A stretch of DNA of 10,309 nt from an uncultured Collinsella sp. (GTDB lineage Bacteria; Actinomycetota; Coriobacteriia; Coriobacteriales; Coriobacteriaceae). Both the position numbers and the translations under genes were made by a program. The notes beneath the pieces were generated by a model that had not been told where the DNA came from, searched no databases, and saw nothing but the letters and a program-made list of their open reading frames with translations. Every line of letters begins with the position of its first letter. Positions within the stretch are counted from its first letter, which is position 1. The stretch spans positions 1-10,309 of the forward strand of contig CAADVE010000165.1 of assembly GCA_900752425.1 (NCBI GenBank), read 5' to 3'. Shown here in pieces: positions 1-8,453 of this stretch.

Positions 1-2861
1 AGCTCGCAGAGGCCGTTGAGGCTGCGGTCCGCGACGGCGTGAACATCGTGGTGTTGAGCGATCGTGCCGCTGCGGGCGAGGTGCCCGTGCCGTCGCTGCT
101 CGCTGTGGGCTGCGTGCACAACCACCTGATCCGCGCCGGCGTGCGTACCTTTGCCGACATCGTGGTGGAGTGCGGCGATGCCGTGTCTCCGCACGACTTT
201 GCGGCGCTGGTGGGCTATTCCGCGAGCGGCATCTATCCGTACAACGCGCATGCGTGCATTCGCGATCTGGCGGCGCGCGGCGACCTGGACGTGACGGCCG
301 AGCAGGGCGTCGCCAACTACAACAAGGCTGCGACCGCCGGCATCGTCTCCATCATGTCCAAGATGGGCATCTCCACGGTGCAGAGCTACCACTCCGCGCA
401 GATCTTCGAGGCCGTGGGCTTCACTCCGGAGTTCGTCAACGCGTACTTCGCCGGCACGGTGAGCCGTGTGGGCGGTATGGGTGTCGAGGACGTTGAGCGC
501 GAGCAGAATGAGCGCTACGACGCCGCGCTCGCTATCCTTAAGAGCCCGGCTCCCGATCAGCTGCCCACGCTGGGTCTGACCAAGTGGCGCCCGCTCGGCG
601 GCGAGGATCACCTTATCGACCCGCAGACCGTCTACCTGCTGCAGACCGCCTGCCGCGAGGACAGCTACGACACCTTTAAGGAGTACAGCGCCCGCCTGCA
701 CCGCACCGGCCGTGCCGTGCGTCTGCGCGACCTGCTGGACTTTGATGCCAGCGGCCGCACTCCGGTGGCACTCGACGAGGTGGAGCCCGCGCTCAGCATC
801 GTCCGCCGCTTTAACACCGGTGCCATGTCGTACGGCTCCATCAGCAAAGAGGCACACGAGTGCATGGCCATCGCCATGAACCGCCTGCACGGTCGTTCCA
901 ACTCGGGCGAGGGCGGCGAGGATCCGCGTCGCGAGACCCCGCTGGCCAACGGTGACTCCAAGAACTCCGCTATCAAGCAGGTGGCAAGCGCGCGCTTTGG
1001 CGTGACAAGCCGCTACCTGTGCAGCGCCTTCGAGATTCAGATCAAGATGGCCCAGGGCGCCAAGCCCGGCGAGGGTGGCCACCTGCCCGGTAAGAAGGTC
1101 TACCCCTGGATCGCCGAGGTCCGTCAGTCCACGCCCGGCATCGGCCTGATCTCGCCTCCGCCGCACCACGACATCTACTCCATCGAGGACCTGGCAGAGC
1201 TGATCTTCGACCTTAAGAACGCCAACCCCGGCGCACGTGTGTCGGTCAAGCTGGTCAGCGAGGCCGGCGTCGGCACTATCGCAACCGGTGTGGCCAAGGG
1301 TGCCGCCGACAAGATTTTGATCAGCGGGCACAATGGCGGCTCGGGTGCCGCGGCGCGCGATTCCATCTGGCATGCAGGCTTGCCGCTAGAACTTGGCCTT
1401 GCCGAGGCCCAGCAGACGCTGCTGCAAAATGGCCTGCGCTCGCGCGTGGTGCTCGAGGCCGACGGCAAGCTCATGGACGGCACCGACGTCGCCGTCGCCT
1501 GCCTGCTAGGTGCCGAGGAGTTTGGTTTTGCGACCATGCCGCTCATCTCCATGGGTTGTCTCATGCAGCGCGACTGCCAGCAGGACACCTGCCCGGCCGG
1601 CATCGCGACGCAAAACTGCCGCCTGCGTCACGGCTTCCGCGGTAAGCCCGAGCACGTCGAGCACTTTATGCTCTTTGCTGCCGAGCAGCTGCGCGAGGTC
1701 ATGGCGAGCCTGGGCTTCCGCACCGTCGACGAGATGGTCGGCCATCCCGAGTGCCTATGCCAGATCGAGGTACCGGGCAACCGCAAGGCCAACCTGCTCG
1801 ATCTGTCGCCCGTGCTGGCAAGCGCGACCTGTGAGTTTGGTGCCCACATCCCGGGCGCCGACGGCCGTCACTTCCTGCCCCAGATGGCTGCGGACAGCGA
1901 GCTCGACAAGACGCTCGACTCCACGCTGTTTGTGCCCTATACGGCCGACGCTCGCGCGCACCTGCGCCCGATTCGCTTCCGCGCTGATATCGCCAACGTC
2001 AACCGCTGCGTGGGCACCATCTTGGGCAACGCGGTGACCAAGGCGCATCCCGAGGGTCTGCCCGCCGGCTCCATCACCATCGATTGCGATGGTTCGGCCG
2101 GTCAGAGCTTTGGCGCCTTCCTGCCGCGCGGCATTACGCTCAACGTGTGCGGCGACGCCAACGACTACTTTGGCAAGGGTCTTTCGGGCGGCGAGGTGTC
2201 GGTGCGCCCCAACCCGCATGCGACCTACAAGTTCGACGAGAACATCATCGTGGGCAACGTGGCGTTCTTTGGTGCCACGAGCGGCCGCGGATTCATTAAC
2301 GGTCTTGCCGGCCAGCGTTTTGCCGTGCGCAACTCCGGTGCCACCGTGGTGGTCGAGGGCTGCGGCAACCATGGCTGCGAGTACATGACGGGCGGCCTGG
2401 CGCTCATCCTGGGCGAGGTCGGGCAGAATTTTGCCGCCGGCATGACGGGCGGCGTGGCCTATGTCTTTGACCAATACGGCACGCTCGACGCCCGCGTGAA
2501 CCACGAGAGCGTGGAGCTCAAGGCCCCGACGGCCGACGAGCTGGCACAGATTCGCGCGCTCATCCAGGAGCACGTGGACGCGACGCAGAGCCCGCGCGGC
2601 ATTAAGCTGCTCTACAGCTTCGATTCGATGAGCAAGCACTTTGTGAAGGTCATTCCGACCGAGTACGAACGCGTGCTGGCGATTGTCGCTGCGGCCGAGG
2701 CCGTGGGCAAGACGCATGCGCAGGCCGAGGAGCTGGCGTTTGACATTGTGACCGGTCGCGCGAGTGCCGCGGATGTCGCTCGCTTCGATGTTGCGGGCGG
2801 TGTCGCTGGCGCTGTGCCCGCCGCCGCCAGCTCTGTTGCTTCGACCAAGAAGGAGGCGTAA
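1..2861 (+). CDS. gltB: Glutamate synthase (NADPH) large subunit, 5'-truncated by window edge
   Basis: This is the large (alpha) subunit of GOGAT, which makes glutamate from glutamine-derived ammonia and 2-oxoglutarate. The frame is open from position 3, so the true start and the N-terminal glutaminase domain lie before the window. About 950 residues are visible of a family length near 1500. The end of the central domain comes first (VLSDR, then MSKMGIST near 354-377). The FMN/2-oxoglutarate synthase domain follows from about 790 (GSISKEAHECM, GEGGEDPRR). The C-terminal GXGXG beta-helix runs from about 2000 to 2500. The 3Fe-4S cysteines are seen as C-x5-C-x4-C at codons 1557, 1575 and 1590, matching the known GltB spacing. 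The alanine-rich C-terminal tail ends in TAA. The gltD ribosome-binding site lies inside the last codons, so the two genes are cotranscribed. Nothing looks broken. Confidence 0.97.
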   Translation, partial: LAEAVEAAVRDGVNIVVLSDRAAAGEVPVPSLLAVGCVHNHLIRAGVRTFADIVVECGDAVSPHDFAALVGYSASGIYPYNAHACIRDLAARGDLDVTAEQGVANYNKAATAGIVSIMSKMGISTVQSYHSAQIFEAVGFTPEFVNAYFAGTVSRVGGMGVEDVEREQNERYDAALAILKSPAPDQLPTLGLTKWRPLGGEDHLIDPQTVYLLQTACREDSYDTFKEYSARLHRTGRAVRLRDLLDFDASGRTPVALDEVEPALSIVRRFNTGAMSYGSISKEAHECMAIAMNRLHGRSNSGEGGEDPRRETPLANGDSKNSAIKQVASARFGVTSRYLCSAFEIQIKMAQGAKPGEGGHLPGKKVYPWIAEVRQSTPGIGLISPPPHHDIYSIEDLAELIFDLKNANPGARVSVKLVSEAGVGTIATGVAKGAADKILISGHNGGSGAAARDSIWHAGLPLELGLAEAQQTLLQNGLRSRVVLEADGKLMDGTDVAVACLLGAEEFGFATMPLISMGCLMQRDCQQDTCPAGIATQNCRLRHGFRGKPEHVEHFMLFAAEQLREVMASLGFRTVDEMVGHPECLCQIEVPGNRKANLLDLSPVLASATCEFGAHIPGADGRHFLPQMAADSELDKTLDSTLFVPYTADARAHLRPIRFRADIANVNRCVGTILGNAVTKAHPEGLPAGSITIDCDGSAGQSFGAFLPRGITLNVCGDANDYFGKGLSGGEVSVRPNPHATYKFDENIIVGNVAFFGATSGRGFINGLAGQRFAVRNSGATVVVEGCGNHGCEYMTGGLALILGEVGQNFAAGMTGGVAYVFDQYGTLDARVNHESVELKAPTADELAQIRALIQEHVDATQSPRGIKLLYSFDSMSKHFVKVIPTEYERVLAIVAAAEAVGKTHAQAEELAFDIVTGRASAADVARFDVAGGVAGAVPAAASSVASTKKEA

Positions 2862-2866
2862 GTGCC

Positions 2867-4348
<1,482 letters not shown>

Positions 4349-4359
4349 AGCAGTCATTT

Positions 4360-4401
4360 AAGAACGTCCCCAACGACTAGTCGTTGGGGACGTTCTTTTT
4401 T
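4360..4401 (+). terminator. Rho-independent terminator of gltBD
   Basis: A perfect 19-bp inverted repeat (4360-4378 and 4379-4397) starts 11 bases after the gltD stop. It centres on the palindrome CGACTAGTCG, so a small apical loop such as ACTAGT is needed. A run of six T (4396-4401) follows on the plus strand. The strength and position fit an intrinsic terminator of the glutamate synthase operon. The 11-base core TCGTTGGGGAC of the right arm (4381-4391) recurs at 4408-4418 without a partner arm, as if the element was partly duplicated. Confidence 0.85.
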
Positions 4402-4707
4402 GTCTGGTCGTTGGGGACACTCCTTGCGGGTTTGCGACCGATTTGCTCGTTTGCTGACGTTCGAGCGTTCATTCGCCGACGTTTGCGCCTGTGGTGCTCT
4501 GCTGTTTCTGTGGTGGCAGCGGGCGTTTGGCTCAAAATGGCGGGTCGGCTGTCTATATCTACCTGCCGTTTCTTTGCGGTGCGCATTTTCGGTCAAGTTT
4601 CGTCAAGTGTTTGGTCAGCATCTGGTTTGCAGCCGGAGGCCTATTTTGCCCGCGCTGGTCGTGGCCGACCACCCTCCTCGTAAGCTCAAATTGAGGTCTA
4701 TCAGTTT
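4402..4707. other. Gene-free spacer between gltD terminator and next gene
   Basis: I find no convincing gene here. The open frames have atypical composition, no ribosome-binding site and no recognisable motif. The stretch is less GC-rich and more T-rich than its neighbours. It holds a half copy of the terminator arm (4408-4418), a short hairpin TGGTCG/CGACCA (4656-4661 and 4666-4671) and the odd palindrome CTCAAATTGAG (4685-4695). It must contain the promoter of the gene at 4720, because the terminator before it is strong. I could not pick a convincing -35/-10 pair. Confidence 0.5.
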
Positions 4708-4719
4708 GAGGAGGATGCC

Positions 4720-5427
4720 ATGACTGACCACGTTTTAGACCGAGCGCATCTGGCCGAAGCCGTCGGCAACGATATTGCCGACATGGCCCATTTTTGGATG
4801 CTGCGGAAGTTTCAGTTTTTGGAGCCGGCGCGCGAGCAGTTCGAGATCATTGTCGACCCGTGGCTCGGCTATTGCACCGAGCCTTCTCAAAACGAAATCA
4901 TGGCCTACAACATGGCATTTACCGATTGGCTGCTCTTCGAGCGCCCCTATCGCCATGGCAAGACGCTGCTCGAGCTGTATGTTGATGAGCCGCCGGCATC
5001 GCTTTCGCCTGCCTCGCTCAAGCGGCTCGAGCAGGTGCGCGACACACAGTATTTCTCGCGCTTTGGCATTTTGGACAAGGATCCTGCGAACGGCATGGTT
5101 GCGCTGAAGGATACGCGCACCGACCGTCGCTTTGATGTCTACGACCCGCATATCGTGCAAAAGGAGCATTGGAGCGACGGCGCGATTGCGGTGCGCCTCG
5201 CCTGCGTCGACGATGTCTGGCTGACGGCGGGACAACTCTATCTGTATGACATCGCACGCCTGAGTGACACGGCGGTCGATGGGCCTGGTGCGGTGCATCC
5301 GGAGGACCTGCAGGATGGCTTTGACACCTCGTGCATCAGTTTCTTCTTGCGTCTGGTCCGCGACATCATGGGCGCCCAGGGGCGGTACGTAAAGTCGCTC
5401 AACATCTACGAGCAGGAGTGGGAGTAG
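4720..5427 (+). CDS. Conserved-looking hypothetical protein, 235 aa, soluble
   Basis: I do not recognise the family with certainty. The ATG is preceded by GAGGAGG at 4708-4714, five bases away, so the start is well supported. The protein is acidic and rich in aromatic residues, with no signal peptide and no membrane segment. The N-terminal part (residues 10-75) looks helical and ends in FTDWLLFERPYRHGKTLLEL. A segment at 109-142 (QYFSRFGILDKDP, then VALKDTRTDRRFDVYD) looks like beta strands. The order 'WxLF..Y..GKT..E', 'FS.F.IL...P..G...L.D..T...F.V' recalls uncharacterised bacterial proteins often linked to SEC-C zinc domains. No SEC-C cysteine motif is present here, so that is only a weak resemblance. 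It appears to be a single-gene unit after its own spacer. The repeat element begins 37 bases after its stop. Confidence 0.85.
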   Translation: MTDHVLDRAHLAEAVGNDIADMAHFWMLRKFQFLEPAREQFEIIVDPWLGYCTEPSQNEIMAYNMAFTDWLLFERPYRHGKTLLELYVDEPPASLSPASLKRLEQVRDTQYFSRFGILDKDPANGMVALKDTRTDRRFDVYDPHIVQKEHWSDGAIAVRLACVDDVWLTAGQLYLYDIARLSDTAVDGPGAVHPEDLQDGFDTSCISFFLRLVRDIMGAQGRYVKSLNIYEQEWE

Positions 5428-5463
5428 GGGATGTTACTGGTGTCGCTCTGCTGCCCTGACTTT

Positions 5464-5600
5464 GTCTCAATCTGTAACGTTTGGCCGTCAAAACGCGGTC
5501 TAACTGTTACAGACTGAGACGGAAGGTTGGCGGCTGCCGAAAGATCTTGTTCTGTAACAACTAGAGGCTCAAAGACTGTCTTTCTGTTACAGATCAAGAC
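5464..5600. repeat. Direct repeat copy A: two long-looped inverted repeats around a small hairpin
   Basis: Inverted repeat 1 pairs 5464-5478 with 5506-5520 (14 of 15 positions) across a 27-base loop. Inverted repeat 2 pairs 5544-5558 with 5586-5600 (13 of 15), also across 27 bases. All four arms contain TCTGTAAC or its complement GTTACAGA. Between them TTGGC (5527-5531) and GCCGA (5536-5540) form a five-pair hairpin with one G-T pair and a four-base loop. Copy B lies 1242 bases downstream in the same orientation. Copy A ends 20 bases before the likely start of the nuclease gene, so it may carry that gene's operator or promoter. No T-run follows the stems, so terminator function is unlikely. 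Confidence 0.9.
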
Positions 5601-5610
5601 ATTTGTCAGC

Positions 5611-5615
5611 GGAGG
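5611..5615 (+). promoter_or_regulatory. Ribosome-binding site deciding the start of the split nuclease gene
   Basis: GGAGG sits five bases before GTG 5621 and 11 before ATG 5627, both in frame. The frame is also open from TTG 5603, but that codon lies upstream of this site and has no Shine-Dalgarno sequence of its own. GTG 5621 is preferred, with ATG 5627 as the alternative. Confidence 0.6.
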
Positions 5616-5620
5616 CAACG

Positions 5621-6697
5621 GTGACGATGGACCATTTGTCCGACGTGGTGGTGATGAAAGTGTCTAATACCGTTCTCAAACACAAACATGCGACTCGCAA
5701 CACGTTGGCGCGGAATAGGATGCTCGCGCGGCTCACGGAGACGGCCAAGCAAGGTGCGCTGCTCGCAACGCATGACAATACCGAGCTCATGTGGCTGCGG
5801 CGCCATGTGGGCACGGACGATATTGCGGAGCCCGAATCGCACCTATTCTGTTTTCAGCATGAATGGGATGCGTTGATGCCTCCGGAGCGGGCGCGGTGGA
5901 CCATCAAGGGGCTTGCGGAGTTTCATCCCGATTGGGCGTTTTGGGGGTATGACGCCGCGCTGATATGGGGCCTGGAGGTGCCGAATGATCTGCTCGGGCC
6001 GCGTTACTTGGTCAAAACGGGATGTTCGGTGGCATTGAGTATGGGGTGTAGGCTGCTGCGTCCGCAGACGGCGGGTGTGCTTGAACAAGTCGATGGCGTG
6101 CGGGTGACGCCGTTTTGGCGCACGGTGGAGGATTGTCTGCTGCGTGCGCCGTTTTCGTATGGTCTGGCGATCGCCGATTCTGCATTGCGGGCGAAGGGCA
6201 TGTCGCGCGACGACCTCTGCGAACGGCTCCAGGCCGATTGCGAGGGCAGGTGAGGGTATCGCAGAGCTCAGGTGATTGCGTCGCATGCGGACGGGCTGTC
6301 CGAGAACGGCGGCGAGTCTCGCTTTCGGGCGTTCTTTATTGCATACGGCTTTCCGGTTCCGGAGTTGCAGGTGGAGTTTCTCGATCCGCTCGATTTGAGC
6401 CAGGTGTTTCGGGTCGATTATTTCTGGAGGCTCGAGGACGGGACATGTGTCATCGGCGAGCTCGACGGAAAGGGGAAGTACACCTTGCAGAACGGCGAGG
6501 GCCGGGAGTCGGTCGACCCATTCGTGGCAGAACGTCAACGGGAGTCCCATCTGACAATGCTTGGGCATAAGGTGCTTCGGTTTACGTTTAACGAACTCAA
6601 AGACCCGGGGAAGCTGGTCGAGAAAATGAGGTTGGCGGGTATTCCGCGACGGCCCGATTTGGCTGAGCAATGGAGGCGCCAGTGGTATGGGCACTGA
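5621..6697 (+). pseudogene. AbiEi-like DNA-binding plus DUF559/Vsr-like nuclease gene, split by an in-frame TGA
   Basis: One frame runs from GTG 5621 to TGA 6695 and is broken only by TGA at 6251-6253, giving parts of 210 and about 147 residues. The first part follows the layout of actinobacterial proteins with AbiEi-type antitoxin domains: a helical start, then WGYDAALIWGLEVP (108-121), LLRPQTAG, and RVTPFWRTVEDCLL (161-174). The second part resembles DUF559, a Vsr/PD-(D/E)xK-related domain. It shows ENGGESRFR (228-236), PVPELQVEF, VDYFW with Asp266, GELDGKGKY with Glu280, Asp282 and Lys286, then the conserved ending LGHKVLRFTFNEL. Intact relatives, as I recall them, carry both parts in one chain. 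The sequence reads smoothly across the stop (GR*GYRRAQV), so a single base change such as CGA to TGA is enough to explain it. The second part has GTG 6272 but no good ribosome-binding site. It is flanked by direct repeats A and B. Family assignment is from memory of the pattern. Confidence 0.7.
6251..6253 (+). other. In-frame TGA between the two domains
   Basis: This is the only stop in the frame between 5621 and 6694. It falls in the linker between the AbiEi-like and nuclease-like parts. The codon after it is GGG. A general TGA reassignment is unlikely, because the copA frame at 9877-9879 and this frame at 6695-6697 both end in TGA where their families end. Confidence 0.8.
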
Positions 6698-6705
6698 AGC
6701 GGACT

Positions 6706-6841
6706 GTCTCAATCTGTAACAATAAGGGGCCGTTTGGCCTCGTAACTGTTACAGATCAAGACAAAAGGTTGGCTACCGCCAAAAGATCTCAATCTGTAAC
6801 ATCTAGAGGCCGAAACCTGTCTACTTGTTACAGATCAAGAC
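6706..6841. repeat. Direct repeat copy B, downstream of the split nuclease gene
   Basis: This copy has the same plan and orientation as copy A. Inverted repeat 1 pairs 6706-6720 with 6748-6762 (13 of 15) over 27 bases. Inverted repeat 2 pairs 6786-6800 with 6827-6841 (12 of 15) over 26 bases. The central hairpin is TTGGC (6769-6773) with GCCAA (6778-6782), here fully paired. The arm starts lie 79 bases apart to within a base, as in copy A. The arms are close to identical between copies (the left arm GTCTCAATCTGTAAC is exact), while loop 1 agrees at only 11 of 27 positions, five of them in the shared end TAACT. It starts eight bases after the nuclease frame ends. Confidence 0.9.
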
Positions 6842-6978
6842 GTTTTACTGGAACGACCGACGCATCGCTGCGCTGGTCTGTTCATCCTCACGCCCTTTTC
6901 TTCCTCCCGTTAGCCGATATGTCCGCAGCAACCTTGCCGCGCTGGATAATAATGGACAAATGTTCAAGTTAATTGTGA

Positions 6979-6986
6979 GGGAGGAG
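6979..6986 (+). promoter_or_regulatory. Ribosome-binding site fixing the amidohydrolase start
   Basis: GGGAGGAG lies six bases before ATG 6993. The frame stays open upstream as far as 6825, inside repeat B, but those extra 56 codons have no family resemblance. They would place a start within an inverted-repeat arm. The 137 bases between repeat B and this site hold no gene and presumably the promoter, which I could not place. Confidence 0.8.
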
Positions 6987-6992
6987 CTCGAT

Positions 6993-8363
6993 ATGGCGAC
7001 TGCCGATCGTCCCACGTTGTTTATCAATGCGACCATTCTGGATGGCTCGGAGCATATGGAGCCGCAACCCGATATGGCCGTGACTGTTGAGCGCGGCGTC
7101 ATCACCTGGATGGGGCCGAGTGCTGTGGCGCAGGCGCCCGCGGGTGCCGAGGTTATCGACCTGGGCGGCGCGTACCTCATGCCAGGCCTCATCAATATGC
7201 ACGTGCACCTGTGCGGCTCGGGCAAGCCGGTCTCGGCGGGCGATGCGGGCGCGCTGATGAAGAAGCTCGATAATCCCGTGGGGCGCGCTATCGTTCGCCA
7301 TATCCTCAAAGGCAGCACCCAACAGCAGCTGGCAAGTGGCGTGACCACGGTGCGCGGTGCAGGCGACCCGCTGTTTGCGGATCTTGCCGTGCGCGATGCT
7401 ATCGATGCCGGCAAGTATCAAGGTCCGCGCCTGGTGGCGCCGGGAACGGGCGTCACGGTTCCGGGCGGCCATGGTGCGGGCTTGTTCGCCCAGGTGGCAA
7501 ACAGTCCCGCCGAGGCAGCCGAACAGGTGCGCGATTTGTATGCGCGCGGTGCCGACGTCATTAAGCTGTTCGTAACGGGCGGCGTGTTCGACGCCACCGA
7601 GGTGGGCGAGCCGGGCGTGCTGCGCATGCCGGTCGAGGTTGCCGCGGCGGCGTGCAGGGCTGCGCACGAGTTTGGCCTTCCGGTCATGGCCCATGTCGAG
7701 AGCACCGAAGGTGTGAAGGCCGCGCTTGAGGCCGGCGTCGACACGATTGAGCACGGCGCTCCGTTGACGCCCGAGATCCTGGAACTGTACCGCGGCGCCG
7801 CGGGTACGCAGCTCGAGGGACGTGCGCCGAGTGTGACCTGCACCATCAGCCCGGCGCTGCCGTTTGTGTTGCTCGACCCGGAAAAGACCCATTCGACCGA
7901 TACGCAAAAGAAGAACGGCGACATCGTGTGCTCGGGCATCATCGAGAGCGCCCGTGCCGCACTGGAAGCTGGCGTTAAGGTGGGCCTTGGCACAGATTCG
8001 AGCTGCCCGTTCGTGACGCAGTACGACATGTGGCGTGAGGTGGCCTATTTTGCCAAGTATGTCGGCGTGAGCAACGCCTTCGCGCTGCATACGGCCACGC
8101 AGGTCAATGCCGAGCTGCTGGGGCTGGGCGACGAGACCGGCACGATCGAGTGCGGTAAGGCCGCCGATATCCTGGTGACGCGCGAGAACCCGCTCGATGA
8201 CCTGTGCGCACTGCGTGAGCCGACGCACGTGATGTGCCGTGGCGATTTGGTGCGCAAGCTCAAGGTGAAGCGTATTCCCGAGGTGGACGCCGAGCTCGAC
8301 GCGATTATGGCCATGCCAGCCGAAGCGCTTGCCGAGGAGCTGGCCCGCGACGGCGTGGCGTAG
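6993..8363 (+). CDS. Metal-dependent amidohydrolase (prolidase/imidazolonepropionase-like)
   Basis: This 456-residue cytoplasmic hydrolase of the amidohydrolase superfamily would cleave an amide or peptide-like bond with a metal centre in a TIM barrel. The beta-sandwich start (LFINATILDG, near 9-18) leads into the first metal motif HVH at residues 70-72 (GLINMHVHL). Lys191 (VIKLFVTGG) is the usual carboxylated metal bridge. His234 (VMAHVES), His254 (TIEHGAPL) and Asp335 (GLGTDSS) complete a binuclear site. GVTTVRGAGDP (116-126) and the closing GTIECGKAADILV (383-395) are typical of the Xaa-Pro dipeptidase-like subgroup, whose known members hydrolyse dipeptides or N-acyl amino acids. The substrate cannot be told from sequence. 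It has no signal peptide. It stands alone between repeat B and a bidirectional terminator, so it is probably monocistronic. Confidence 0.93.
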   Translation: MATADRPTLFINATILDGSEHMEPQPDMAVTVERGVITWMGPSAVAQAPAGAEVIDLGGAYLMPGLINMHVHLCGSGKPVSAGDAGALMKKLDNPVGRAIVRHILKGSTQQQLASGVTTVRGAGDPLFADLAVRDAIDAGKYQGPRLVAPGTGVTVPGGHGAGLFAQVANSPAEAAEQVRDLYARGADVIKLFVTGGVFDATEVGEPGVLRMPVEVAAAACRAAHEFGLPVMAHVESTEGVKAALEAGVDTIEHGAPLTPEILELYRGAAGTQLEGRAPSVTCTISPALPFVLLDPEKTHSTDTQKKNGDIVCSGIIESARAALEAGVKVGLGTDSSCPFVTQYDMWREVAYFAKYVGVSNAFALHTATQVNAELLGLGDETGTIECGKAADILVTRENPLDDLCALREPTHVMCRGDLVRKLKVKRIPEVDAELDAIMAMPAEALAEELARDGVA

Positions 8364-8367
8364 GCGT

Positions 8368-8391
8368 GACGAAGGGACGGTCCCCTTGTCA
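8368..8391. repeat. REP-like imperfect palindrome
   Basis: GACGAAGGGAC (8368-8378) faces GTCCCCTTGTC (8381-8391) with nine of 11 pairs across two bases. It lies between the amidohydrolase stop and the terminator. No T-run follows, so it is separate from the terminator. I believe similar 'GGGAC..GTCCC' palindromes recur between genes in Collinsella, from memory and not tested here. Confidence 0.6.
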
Positions 8392-8397
8392 CATTCA

Positions 8398-8434
8398 AAA
8401 AAGCCGAGGTCCCAGTGCGAGGCCTCGGCTTTTT
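8398..8434. terminator. Bidirectional intrinsic terminator between convergent genes
   Basis: A perfect 12-bp stem pairs AAAAAGCCGAGG (8398-8409) with CCTCGGCTTTTT (8423-8434) over a 13-base loop. The run of A on the left and T on the right makes a U-tract on either transcript. It lies between the plus-strand amidohydrolase (ends 8363) and the minus-strand gene that ends at 8454, and can serve both. Confidence 0.9.
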
Positions 8435-8453
8435 CTGTCCCATGGTATGACGG

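Noticed and set aside
39..41. GTG 39 as the start of gltB
   Set aside because: The frame and family similarity continue upstream to the window edge (AEAVEAAVRDGV), and about 550 N-terminal residues are missing.
4384..4723. Small plus-strand frames of about 100 codons in the spacer after gltD
   Set aside because: They have no ribosome-binding site and no motif, and one starts within the terminator stem.
5464..5600. Repeat stems as transcription terminators
   Set aside because: The loops of 26-27 bases are long and no T-run follows any stem on either strand.
6251..6253. TGA read as tryptophan or selenocysteine
   Set aside because: TGA ends other frames here at the expected family ends, and I see no SECIS-like hairpin right after it, although none was modelled.
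6272..6697. The nuclease-like part as an independent gene from GTG 6272
   Set aside because: No ribosome-binding site is present and the frame joins the upstream part directly, with family-like residues between the TGA and the GTG.
5464..6841. Repeats as a CRISPR array
   Set aside because: There are only two far-apart copies of a complex 137-base unit, and no regular short repeat-spacer series or cas gene.
6825..6992. N-terminal extension of the amidohydrolase
   Set aside because: The extension starts within repeat B, has no family resemblance, and a good ribosome-binding site marks ATG 6993.
6969..8228. Minus-strand frame of about 420 codons opposite the amidohydrolase
   Set aside because: It is fully overlapped by a gene with a complete metal site, and its own product is His/Arg-rich with no motif.
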